Positions 15,934-24,183 are shown, counted from the stretch's first letter. The stretch is DNA of 64,000 nt from Myxococcota bacterium (GCA_963169045.1 CAUJDF010000002.1:1-64000); one strand, 5' to 3'. Numbers and translations: made by a program. Notes: generated by a model from the letters alone, not told the origin.

Positions 15934-15942
15934 GCGAACTGC
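15934..15942. repeat. Right copy of 9-bp target-site duplication (GCGAACTGC)
   Basis: Identical to 8932-8940 in the same orientation. It immediately follows the right terminal repeat and precedes the severed first codons of the hydroxylase. Confidence 0.85.
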
Positions 15943-15964
15943 GTTCATGTTTTCGCTGATACAT
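15943..15964 (-). pseudogene. Severed first codons (ATG onwards) of the Asp/Asn hydroxylase gene
   Basis: On the minus strand these 22 bases read ATG TAT CAG CGA AAA CAT GAA C. Joined to the duplication at 8940-8932 and onward they continue in frame into the hydroxylase: 22 + 683 = 705 bases = 235 codons ending at the TGA at 8258. The restored ATG would lie 29 bp from the halogenase GTG, in divergent orientation. Confidence 0.72.
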
Positions 15965-15993
15965 GTCTCGGCATTCTACGCGGGGAGGGGCAA

Positions 15994-17781
15994 GTGATCG
16001 AGCAGAGAGACTGTGTCGTCATCGGGGGCGGTCCCGCCGGGAGCGCGTTCTCGGCCGTCGTGCGCAAGTACTCGCCGGACGCGACGGTGACCGTCCTCGA
16101 GAAGTCCCGCTTCCCCCGATGGCATATCGGGGAGTCGACGATCCCCGTGGCCAACGCGGTCCTGCGTGACATGGGTGTCTTCGAGCAGCTCGAGAGCGAC
16201 CCATCGGTCATCAAGAAGATGGGTGTCACCTACATCTGGGGCCGCGATCGCAAGCCGTGGAGCGCCGACTATCTGAAGCTGCGCGAGGCGCGCGACGCCG
16301 CGGGCGCGGCGGGCGGACAGACGGTGATCGACGTGTGCGGTCAGGACTTCAGTGAGCTGATGCGTCGCGCCGAGATCCGCGACACGCCGTTCACAGCGTT
16401 CCACGTCCGGCGCGACGAGTTCGATCACCTGCTGCTGAACCGGAGCCGCGAGCTCGGCACCGACGTCCGCGAAGGCACGCGCATGACCGAGGTCCTGCGC
16501 GACGGCGCGGGCGCCGTGTGCGGCGTGCGCTGGGAGGACGACGCCGGCCGGGAGGGCGTGATCGAGACGCCGTTCGTGCTCGACGCGAGCGGTCAGTCGT
16601 TCATGCTGACGCGCCAGCAGCGTGTGTACGACCCGGACATGAACAACTTCGCGGTGTTCGGCTACCTGCGCAACGCCGGCTGGAAGGTGGTGTTCAACGG
16701 CACGCGCGACCGGACGTCCGCCTTCATCAGCGCGGTCGAGAAGGGCTGGATCTGGTACTTCCCCGTCGCCGACGACGTGATGAGCGTCGGCGCCGTCACG
16801 AAGGCCGAACACTTCAAGGATCGCCTGAAGGACGTGGATCTCGAGTCGCTCTTCTGGGAGATGCTGCGCTCGTGTCCGGAGGTGGCCGACCTCGTGAAGG
16901 ACGCCTCGCTGCGCGAAGACATCCTGCCGCGCGGCGAGCGGGTGGGCGCCATCCGCGACTGGTCTTCGTGGGCGCCGGATCCGGTCGGTCCCGGCTGGGC
17001 GGCCGCCGGCGACGCGGCGGTCTTCATCGATCCCATCCTGTCGACGGGGGTGACCATCGCGCTGCAGAGCGCTCACCGCGCGGCCTACACCTACAACACC
17101 GCTCGAAAGCGGCCCGAGATCGCGGGCGCCGACCTCTGGGGCGCCTATCGCGACTACCTGCGCGAGGAGGCGAGCGCCTTCCTGCAGATGGCGCGCTACT
17201 TCTATGGCAACAACAAGGCGGCCGAATCGTGGTGGTGGGAGGCGCATCGCGTGCTCCACGCGCGCGGGCGGCTCGATCTGTCCGACAAGCAGATCGCGTT
17301 CACTCTGGCGACGGCGGGGTTCTTCCCGCGCATGCGTTCGCTGAGCAGCGAGACGATCGCGCCGCTGCTGGCCCGCCTCGCGGGCGACGTCGAGGTGAGC
17401 GACGTCTGTGGCGTGATGCACGAAGACGGCGTGCCGCCCGCCGACCAGCTGCCGGGGCGGAGCTACGCGGTCGAGGCGCCCTTTCGCCTCGCGCTCCGCT
17501 CGCAGCCCGAGGTGGTGGAGGGGCAGCCCACCGGCCGCCTCGACCTGCACCACGACCTGATCAGCGATGATCCGCGCTTTCTGCACCGCCGCGCGGGCGC
17601 CCCGAGCCGCGTGTCGGCGGCGCTCGCGCCGATCGTCGACGCCGTGCCGCGACACCGCACGGTCGACGACCTCGTGGCGGCGGCGCCCGGCCTGCTCGCG
17701 GGCCATGCCCCGGACGCGGTGCGGCAGGCGACGCTGGCCATGCTGCGCGTCGCGGCGCTCAAGGGGTTCGTGACGGTGTGA
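15994..17781 (+). CDS. Flavin-dependent halogenase with C-terminal PqqD-like segment
   Basis: The 595-residue protein is a FAD-dependent halogenase-type enzyme. It has the nucleotide-binding GGGPAGS (11-17), RWHIGESTIP after the first Rossmann unit, and WIWYFP (about 252-257) as the WxWxIP-like halogenase motif. A second FAD contact lies in GDAAVFIDPILSTGV. Such enzymes chlorinate or brominate indole or phenol groups, free or carrier-bound, with FADH2 supplied by a reductase; no reductase is nearby. After the catalytic part, the last ~75 residues (RTVDDLV, then AVRQATLAMLRVAALKGFV) look like a PqqD-type winged helix. GTG at 15994 is chosen (Shine-Dalgarno GGGGAGGGG); the in-frame TTG at 15919 would start in the transposon's end. 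Confidence 0.85.
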   Translation: MIEQRDCVVIGGGPAGSAFSAVVRKYSPDATVTVLEKSRFPRWHIGESTIPVANAVLRDMGVFEQLESDPSVIKKMGVTYIWGRDRKPWSADYLKLREARDAAGAAGGQTVIDVCGQDFSELMRRAEIRDTPFTAFHVRRDEFDHLLLNRSRELGTDVREGTRMTEVLRDGAGAVCGVRWEDDAGREGVIETPFVLDASGQSFMLTRQQRVYDPDMNNFAVFGYLRNAGWKVVFNGTRDRTSAFISAVEKGWIWYFPVADDVMSVGAVTKAEHFKDRLKDVDLESLFWEMLRSCPEVADLVKDASLREDILPRGERVGAIRDWSSWAPDPVGPGWAAAGDAAVFIDPILSTGVTIALQSAHRAAYTYNTARKRPEIAGADLWGAYRDYLREEASAFLQMARYFYGNNKAAESWWWEAHRVLHARGRLDLSDKQIAFTLATAGFFPRMRSLSSETIAPLLARLAGDVEVSDVCGVMHEDGVPPADQLPGRSYAVEAPFRLALRSQPEVVEGQPTGRLDLHHDLISDDPRFLHRRAGAPSRVSAALAPIVDAVPRHRTVDDLVAAAPGLLAGHAPDAVRQATLAMLRVAALKGFVTV

Positions 17782-17802
17782 TGCAGGGTGTAGGTGGGCG
17801 GG

Positions 17803-17970
17803 TCAGAACCCGGGCTCGAAGTCGCTGAGCGGCGCGCGCTCCTGCTCCTGGACCTCGAGGGACTCGGGGCGGGCCGGGCGGGACTCCACGTCGCGGTTGC
17901 GGTCGGAGCGGTGCCGCCGCGCGTTCTCTCGCGGCTCGTTCCGACGGTCGATGTTCTCGCGCTGGCTCAT
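17803..17970 (-). CDS. 55-aa highly charged peptide coupled to the diiron protein gene
   Basis: A very strong Shine-Dalgarno (AGGAGG, 6 bp from the start) and an ATGA overlap with the stop of the upstream diiron-protein gene argue that this short frame is translated. The peptide has 55 residues, is dominated by Arg, Glu, Asp and Asn in its first 45 positions, lacks Cys, Trp and Tyr, and ends APLSDFEPGF. Its shape, a long polar region followed by a short different tail, resembles a leader plus core, and its place beside a halogenase with a PqqD-like end makes a modified-peptide precursor worth testing. Equally, it may be a small regulatory or disordered accessory protein. Confidence 0.6.
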   Translation of the reverse strand: MSQRENIDRRNEPRENARRHRSDRNRDVESRPARPESLEVQEQERAPLSDFEPGF

Positions 17971-18821
17971 GGGCGACCTCCTGCTGTGGCGGCGGCGGGC
18001 CGCAGGTGGCGGGGCGGCGGCAGCGAATGCAGCAGTCGCCCCAGGGACTCGTCGTCGAGATGGCCGCCGGCGGGCGGCGCGCAACACAACACGGCCGTCT
18101 CGTGCGCGGAGACGGCGACGGCGGCGCGCTCGGGTCCGGTGAGGCCGGCGACCAGCTCGATCGTCTCGCGCACGTGCTTCACGTCGCTGCCGACGGCGCT
18201 GTGGACGCGCAGGCAGCGCGTGGCGCGCACGCCGGTCGGGAGAGCGGCCTCGACGCGGGCGATGTAGTCGGCGCCGCGGGCCAGCGCGAGCCGCTCGAGT
18301 GCATAGGCATAGCCGACGCACCCGATGGGATCGTCCGCGGCGACGGCGGCGCGCAGCCGCGCGGCGAGCGCCAGGGCCGTCGGCGGGCGCAGCACGGCGA
18401 GCGCGGCGTCGGCGTCGTAGCCCAACGCCTCGAGGTCACGGCGGGCGAGGACATCGTGGCCGTCCTCCTCGACGGCCTTCGCCCGCGCCCACCCGGCCAG
18501 CGCACAGCGCCCGGCCGCGGCGAACCGATCGGCGGCGGCGGCCATGCAACCGGGCGTGACCGTCGTCGTGTGATGGTAGCCGGCCAGGCGCCACGCCCAG
18601 CGCGCCGGCGTCAGCGCCGGCGGTTCGCCCCCATGCGCGGCGCGCTGACCCAGCGCCACCGCACCGTCGAGGAGACGCGCCGTGGACGCGGGTGTCGCCG
18701 GCCCCTGCATGGGTCCCGCGGGGTCATCGACATCGGTGCCGGCGTGAATCCAGGCGCGTTCGTCGGATGCCATGAGCAGACGACCGTCGGCCAGCCACGC
18801 CCATTGTTGCGTCGCCATCAT
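17967..18821 (-). CDS. Haem-oxygenase-like diiron (HDO) / iron-containing redox enzyme family protein
   Basis: The 284-residue helical protein carries ligands in the spacing of the HDO superfamily. EEDGHDVLARRDLEALG (Glu118/119, His122) is followed by YALERLA with Glu around 176 and VHSAVGSDVKHVRE with His, Asp and His around 209-219. Members of this fold, such as UndA, CADD, BesC and the SznF central domain, perform O2-dependent oxidations on amino- or fatty-acid groups. The first ~90 residues are less conserved. Two ATG codons in tandem (18821, 18818) follow GGGAG. It lies 99 bp downstream of the anthranilate phosphoribosyltransferase-like gene on the same strand and is translationally coupled to the 55-aa peptide gene. 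Substrate unknown. Confidence 0.72.
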   Translation of the reverse strand: MMATQQWAWLADGRLLMASDERAWIHAGTDVDDPAGPMQGPATPASTARLLDGAVALGQRAAHGGEPPALTPARWAWRLAGYHHTTTVTPGCMAAAADRFAAAGRCALAGWARAKAVEEDGHDVLARRDLEALGYDADAALAVLRPPTALALAARLRAAVAADDPIGCVGYAYALERLALARGADYIARVEAALPTGVRATRCLRVHSAVGSDVKHVRETIELVAGLTGPERAAVAVSAHETAVLCCAPPAGGHLDDESLGRLLHSLPPPRHLRPAAATAGGRP

Positions 18822-18920
18822 CCCGCTCCCGAGGGAGGGACTGGGATCGACGGTAACGAGGTGCCTCGGTGAGATCCAGGCCCGATTGAGTGAGTGAATC
18901 TCCCGATAGAGTGATGAGAC

Positions 18921-20036
18921 TCAGAGGAGGGCGTGCAACTGCGCCAGCCCCGCCGCCGGGTCGGGGTTCTGGGTGCGGATCAAGGCTTCGAGCTGGGCGA
19001 GGGCGCGTCCATCGCGGACGGCGGCGCGTGCCATCTCGACCCCGTCGCGCAGCGTCGGCGCCTGGCCCATGAGGCGCAGGCATGCGGCGGCGTTCAGCGC
19101 GAAGAGATCCTGCAGCGGCTCTTCGCCCCGGCCGGCGAGCGCCCGTGCGGCGACGCGGGCGTTCTCCTCGCGGGTGGGTCGCGCGGCGATGGCGGCGAAG
19201 TCGACGGTCTCGAGACCGGCGTCGGCGGGCGTGACGACGTACTCCTCGATGCGGCCATCGGGGTGGAGCTCGGCCACGTGTGTCGGCCCGGCGTTGCTGA
19301 GCTCGTCCATGTAGCCGGCGCGCCCCTCGGCACCGCCGGCCATGCTCATGGCCCGCTCGTAGCCGATGCGCGCCATCAGCTCCACCTCGGTCCGCGCGAG
19401 CTCCGGCCGCGGCGCGCCGACGATCTTGTGGCGCTCGCCGGTGTGGCGGTCGGCGGGGCCGGCGATGTGCAGGCACGTGCCGATGCGGATCTGGCCGAGC
19501 ACACGCAGCAGGCCGGATCCGTGGAGCGCGGCGCCGACCACGGAGGTGAAGCCGAGGCGGCACTCCCGCGTGGCGCTGACGCTGGCGGCGGGCGACACGT
19601 TCGGGTCGACGCCCCAGGCGGCGAACGCGTCGTGGCTGCCGCTGATGCCGGTGAGCGCCGGCGCGCCGACCTTGTGCACGTACAGGCCGCACGCGGCGGC
19701 GATCACCGCGGCGGCGCTGGTGACGTTGGGCGTCTTGAGGGCGTCCATGCCGACGCCGCACAGGCCGAGGTGCGGCACCGGCGCCTCGACGACGGCCGGG
19801 AACCAGCGCTGCCACTCCTCGTGGTGCGCGTCGGCGAGGCCGGCGAGCTCGTCGGGCGTGGCGCCCTTGCACACGTGCGCGGCGATCAGCGCACCTTGAT
19901 GCAGCTCGGGCTGCTCGCCGCGAAAGATCTGGCGGTAGGCCGCCTGGCTCTCCGCCCGCGTGATGTCCTGGCCGTGCTGGAAGCGGACGACCCACTGGCC
20001 GAACGCCCGCAGCGCGCCTTCGTCGAACCCCTGCAT
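18921..20036 (-). CDS. Divergent anthranilate phosphoribosyltransferase (TrpD)-like protein
   Basis: The 371-residue protein has the glycosyltransferase family 3 fold: an N-terminal helical domain (GQDITRAESQAAYRQIF) then the alpha/beta body. The diagnostic GTGGDG/FNIST phosphate loop is changed to GVGMDALKTPNVTSAAA, and the usual KHGN loop to HKVGAPALTGISGSHD. So it may bind a different base or have lost phosphoribosyl transfer. This puts it with TrpD-like paralogues rather than the tryptophan pathway enzyme; no other trp genes are nearby. ATG at 20036 follows GGGAGGGGGAGGG. The downstream genes on this strand are the diiron protein and the 55-aa peptide, which suggests a common biosynthetic role. 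Confidence 0.75.
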   Translation of the reverse strand: MQGFDEGALRAFGQWVVRFQHGQDITRAESQAAYRQIFRGEQPELHQGALIAAHVCKGATPDELAGLADAHHEEWQRWFPAVVEAPVPHLGLCGVGMDALKTPNVTSAAAVIAAACGLYVHKVGAPALTGISGSHDAFAAWGVDPNVSPAASVSATRECRLGFTSVVGAALHGSGLLRVLGQIRIGTCLHIAGPADRHTGERHKIVGAPRPELARTEVELMARIGYERAMSMAGGAEGRAGYMDELSNAGPTHVAELHPDGRIEEYVVTPADAGLETVDFAAIAARPTREENARVAARALAGRGEEPLQDLFALNAAACLRLMGQAPTLRDGVEMARAAVRDGRALAQLEALIRTQNPDPAAGLAQLHALL

Positions 20037-20106
20037 GTTCCCTCCCCCTCCCGACCGACCGTGGGTCGGGCCCTCCTGAATGATGCCGTGCGCCGGCGTC
20101 CGCGCC

Positions 20107-23100
20107 TCAGCGCGGCCGCAGGGCGTCGAGGCGCGCCGCCAGCTCCGGCGCGGCGGCCTCGTCGAGGCGCCCACGGGCGGCGACGGCCACCGCCCCGGCG
20201 CGGGTGCGCTCGCCCCGCGCGACGAGCAGCTCGTGGATGCGCTCGACCGTCGCCACCCACGTGCCCGGCTCGACGCGGCTCTCACGCGCGAGGAACTCGG
20301 CGGCCTCGAGGTGCTCCAGTTCCTCTTCGGGGTGGCCCGCGCGGCGGGCGATCTGCGCCAGCAGCACGCGACACTTCATGGCGCGCACCGGCACGCCGCG
20401 CTCCCGGCACAGCTCGAGGGAGCGCAGCGCCAGCGCTCGGGCCTCGTCGCGGTCGGCCGGGCCGTCGCGGCCGACCCGGTGCGTCGCCAGATGATAGAGG
20501 ATCGCCGCCTCGGCCATGCCGTGGCCGAGCTCCCGGGCGAAGTCCAGCGCGGCCTGCTGGTCGGCGATGGCCTCCTCGAAGCGACCCATCGCCGCCCAGG
20601 TCATGGCCCGGCCGGAGCGCGCCCCGAGGCGGCCGTAGTGCACGTCGCCGCGCTCGCCGCGGGCGTAGAGACGGTCGCCGGCCTCGATGGCGCACCCGAA
20701 GACGACGACCGCCTCGTCGTGCTCGCCGACGTCGCGCAGCAGGTTGCCGAGGTCGTGGCCGGCGCGGGCGATGGCGGCGAGGTCGTCGGTGCCGCGCAAC
20801 ACGGCCCAGCCGGCGCGCGCGTGCCGCAGTCCTTCCTCGAGGCGGCCGCGATCGCGCAGCTGGAAGCCGCGCCGGCTGCGGACCAGCGCCGCCTCGGCGT
20901 GCAGCCCGGCGCTCTCGAGCACCGCCGCGGCGCGGACGAGGTCGGCGTCGGACGCGTCCCAGCGACCGCGGTGGTAGAGCACCTCGCCGCGGACGAGCAG
21001 CGCGCGGCCGAGCAAACGCCTCGCCTCGCGCGGGTCGTCGTCGGCTGCGCCCTCGAGGACCGCGACGGCGGCGCCGAGCTGCTCGCCGGCCTCGTCCAGC
21101 CGGCTGCATTGATGGAGCGCGTACCCGAGCAGGACCAGCGTGCGCGCGGTGACGAGCCGCTCGGACGCCGGCACACGCGCGCGCAGGGCGGCCGCCGTGG
21201 AGAGGGCGTCGACCGCCTCGGCGAACGCGCCGACAGCGCACGCCTGGCGGCCGACGAGGTGCGCGTAGTGGGCGATGCGCTCGTGGTCGTCGGTCTGCGC
21301 GTAGTGCTGCAGGAGCTCCGCCGCGAGGACGCCCTTGCGCGCGGGGTACAGGCGCTCCATCGCCACGGCGGCGAGGCGATGCAGCAGGCGCCGGTTCTCG
21401 CTCAGCACCGTGGCGTACACCGCGTCGCGCACGAGGTTCTGGCGGAAACGGTAGACCGCCTCGCCCTCGCCGGCCTCGAGGACGAGCGCGCCGAGGCGCC
21501 GCAGCTGGTCGAGGTGCGCCCGGGCGGTCGTCGCGTCGGCCAGCGCCGTGCCCGCAAGGCGCGCGGTCACCGCGAAGAAGAGCCGCTCCGTGAAGCGGCC
21601 GCCGAGCACGCTCGCGCAGCGCAGCGCCTCGCGCGACACGGGCTCGAGCCGGTCGACGCGGCTGAGGATGAGGCCGTACAGCGTCGTGGGCAGCCCCAGC
21701 TCGCGCAGCTGGCTCTCGGGGGCGTGCGCGAGGCCGCGCTCGAGCAGCGACAGCGCGAGTTGTTCGACGACCAGCGGGTTGCCGGCGGCCCGATCGCGCA
21801 CGAACTGGAGCAGCGAGGCCCCCGGCGCCGCCGCGCCCGTCAGCCCCTCGAGCAGCGCCGCCACCTCCTCGTCGGCCAGCGGCCCGAGGCGGAAGCGCTC
21901 CGCCCGCAGCGCGTCGGGGAACGCGGGCAGGTCGTGGTCGCGCGCCCCGAGCAGGACCAGCGGCGGCGTCGGCGCGCGCAGGCCGTCGAGCACCGGCGCG
22001 AGCAGCTCGAGGCTCGCGCGGTCGGCCCGCTGCAGATTGTCGAGCAGGATCAACAACTTGTGGCCGCCGTCCGCCGAAGCGCGCCGCGCGGCGGCCTCGA
22101 GGGCCAGCGTGAGGGAGAGGCGGACGCGATCCCGCAGCTCCATCCCGCGCGCGTCGATGCGGTCCTCGGTGGCGGCGCCCAGGAGCACCGCCACCACCGG
22201 GCTCTGCGCCAGCAGCTCGGTCCGCCGCGCCGGCTCGAGCGCGTCGGCGAGCGCCGGCAGCGCGGTCTCCGGCGGATCGCCGCCTTCGTCGTCGAGCAAC
22301 CGTCGCAGCAGCGCGCCCCACAGGCCGAAGGGGCGCAGCGCCGGCGGCTCCACCCGGATGACCGTCACGTCGGGCGGCAGGCGCTGGACGAGCTCCTGCA
22401 GCACGCGCGTCTTGCCGATGCCCGCGGCGCCGGCGACCACGCCGACCCGCGGCAGCGCGCCGCCCGCCGCCGGGGTCTGCTCGACGAACGCCAGGAGCCT
22501 CGCGAGCTCGCCTGTGCGGCCGACGAGGGGCACCGAGGAGGCGGTGCGCGTCCAGGCCTCCGGGTCGTCCTCGCCGAGGCGCAGCACCTCGTACACGGTG
22601 ACCGGGCGCGCGCGGGCGGCGAGCGGCGCCTCGCCCTGGGCGCGCACGATGTAGCGCCGGCCGAGCGGGTCGATCGTCTCGCGGCTCGCGAGGGTGCCAT
22701 TCCGCGGCGCCGCCGCGGCGAGCGCGCGGGCGACGCTGACCGTCTCGCCGTCGAGCGCGCCTGCGCCGTCGGGCGCGTCCGCCCGGATGACGAACCCGGT
22801 GTGGATGCCGGTCCGCGTCATCACGTCGACGCCGACGGTTGCGAGCGCGGCGGCGACGGTCTCGCGGTCGCGCTCGAGGGCCAGCGCCCCGTGCACCGCC
22901 CGCTCCGCGTCGTCCTCGTGCGTGCGCTCGCGGCCGAACGCGGCGAGGACCGTCGCGCCCGGCAGGCGATCGACGTGGCCGCCGGCCTCGGTCAGGCGGT
23001 CCGCGAAGACCGGGACGACCTGCGCGAGGAGGCCGTCGAGCTCGTCGGCGCCGAGCGGCGTGCCGGGCGCGGCCTCGAGGCGCAACTCGAGCGTCACGAC

Positions 23101-24183
23101 GGTGACGTGCCGCCGCTCGCCGGGGCGCAGGCGACCCTCGGGCGGGGCGTCGCCGGCGCGGCTCCGCAGGCCGGCGAGCTGGCGGCGGACGTCGTCGAGG
23201 GCGCGGTGGCCGTCGACGCGGCCGAGCGGCGGCGTGGCGGGCCCCCGTCCGCTGCGCCGCGGGGACAAGGGTCGGACCGCCGGCGTCGGCGTGGCGTGGC
23301 GCTCACGGCCCTGGCGCGCGCCGAACAGCGCGGCCCGCCCCAAAGCGAACGGCTCGAGGGCGTCGGCGAAGGCGGCGGCATCGGGGTGGCGCTCCTCGGG
23401 CCGGATGCGCACCGCGCGCATGACCGCGTCGGCGAGCCCCGGCTCGACATGCGGCGCCGCCTCGCGCAGCGGCCGCGGCGGCGCGCCCTCGGCGAGGCGC
23501 TGCAGGTAGGCGATCGGATCGCGCGCCGTCCACGGGCGCTGGCCGCCGCCGGCGAGACACTCGTAGAGCACGACGCCGGCGGCGAAGACGTCCGTCCACG
23601 GCCCGACCTCGCCGCCCGCCGTCCCCTGCTCCACCGCCATGTACATCGGCGTGCCCGTCAGCTCGCCGGGCCGCGTCCCGGCGCCGCCCGCGAAGTGGGC
23701 CACCCCGAAGTCGAGCAGCTTCGGCACCTCGCCGAGCACGTCGCTGCAGGCCAGGAAGATGTTCTGCGGCTTGATGTCGCGGTGGACGATGCCCAGGCGG
23801 TGCACGCGGTCGAGCACCTCGAGCACCTCGATCATCACCCGGGCCGCGTAGGCGGGCGGCAGCGGCCCGCCGGCAAGCCGCGCGGCGAGGTCCTCGCCCT
23901 CGAGGTACTCCATCACCATGTAGGGGCTGCCGTCGGGCAGGCGATCGACGTCGAAGATGCGCGGCAGGCGGTCGTCGCGCACGCGGCTCGCGGCGAGCGC
24001 CTCGTTGCGGAACCGGTCGGCGACGGACTGCTGGCCGGCGAGCTCGGGCCGCACCGCCTTGACGACGACGCGGCTGCCGAGGACCGGGTGCACCGCCTCG
24101 TACAGGACCCCCATGCCGCCCGTGCTGAGGACCCGCACGATCGGGTACTTGCCGACCGTCGTGCCTGGGGGAAGAATTCTCAC
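20107..24183 (-). CDS. Ser/Thr protein kinase fused to cyclase-like, AAA ATPase and TPR-like regions
   Basis: A 1,358-residue multidomain signalling protein. The kinase domain (about 12-280) has the loop LSTGGMGVLYEA, Lys42, HRDIKPQN (134-141) and DFG (158-160). Residues about 360-560 resemble a class III nucleotidyl cyclase homology domain (RRHVTVVTLELRLEAA, FADRLTEAGGHVDRLPG, TGIHTGFVI) but lack obvious catalytic metal residues. An AAA_16/MalT-like ATPase follows (VPLVGRTGELARLLAF; P-loop GAAGIGKT near 584-591). The last ~500 residues are Ala/Arg-rich helical repeats of TPR type. This PknB-cyclase-ATPase-TPR layout is common in Myxococcota sensory networks. Inputs and targets are unknown. 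It is divergent from the SIS-like gene. Confidence 0.88.
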   Translation of the reverse strand: MRILPPGTTVGKYPIVRVLSTGGMGVLYEAVHPVLGSRVVVKAVRPELAGQQSVADRFRNEALAASRVRDDRLPRIFDVDRLPDGSPYMVMEYLEGEDLAARLAGGPLPPAYAARVMIEVLEVLDRVHRLGIVHRDIKPQNIFLACSDVLGEVPKLLDFGVAHFAGGAGTRPGELTGTPMYMAVEQGTAGGEVGPWTDVFAAGVVLYECLAGGGQRPWTARDPIAYLQRLAEGAPPRPLREAAPHVEPGLADAVMRAVRIRPEERHPDAAAFADALEPFALGRAALFGARQGRERHATPTPAVRPLSPRRSGRGPATPPLGRVDGHRALDDVRRQLAGLRSRAGDAPPEGRLRPGERRHVTVVTLELRLEAAPGTPLGADELDGLLAQVVPVFADRLTEAGGHVDRLPGATVLAAFGRERTHEDDAERAVHGALALERDRETVAAALATVGVDVMTRTGIHTGFVIRADAPDGAGALDGETVSVARALAAAAPRNGTLASRETIDPLGRRYIVRAQGEAPLAARARPVTVYEVLRLGEDDPEAWTRTASSVPLVGRTGELARLLAFVEQTPAAGGALPRVGVVAGAAGIGKTRVLQELVQRLPPDVTVIRVEPPALRPFGLWGALLRRLLDDEGGDPPETALPALADALEPARRTELLAQSPVVAVLLGAATEDRIDARGMELRDRVRLSLTLALEAAARRASADGGHKLLILLDNLQRADRASLELLAPVLDGLRAPTPPLVLLGARDHDLPAFPDALRAERFRLGPLADEEVAALLEGLTGAAAPGASLLQFVRDRAAGNPLVVEQLALSLLERGLAHAPESQLRELGLPTTLYGLILSRVDRLEPVSREALRCASVLGGRFTERLFFAVTARLAGTALADATTARAHLDQLRRLGALVLEAGEGEAVYRFRQNLVRDAVYATVLSENRRLLHRLAAVAMERLYPARKGVLAAELLQHYAQTDDHERIAHYAHLVGRQACAVGAFAEAVDALSTAAALRARVPASERLVTARTLVLLGYALHQCSRLDEAGEQLGAAVAVLEGAADDDPREARRLLGRALLVRGEVLYHRGRWDASDADLVRAAAVLESAGLHAEAALVRSRRGFQLRDRGRLEEGLRHARAGWAVLRGTDDLAAIARAGHDLGNLLRDVGEHDEAVVVFGCAIEAGDRLYARGERGDVHYGRLGARSGRAMTWAAMGRFEEAIADQQAALDFARELGHGMAEAAILYHLATHRVGRDGPADRDEARALALRSLELCRERGVPVRAMKCRVLLAQIARRAGHPEEELEHLEAAEFLARESRVEPGTWVATVERIHELLVARGERTRAGAVAVAARGRLDEAAAPELAARLDALRPR

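Noticed and set aside
15919-15993. TTG start giving a halogenase longer by 25 residues
   Set aside because: The TTG and following codons fall in the transposon's right repeat, the duplication and the severed hydroxylase codons; GTG at 15994 has a strong ribosome site and the usual distance to GGGPAG.
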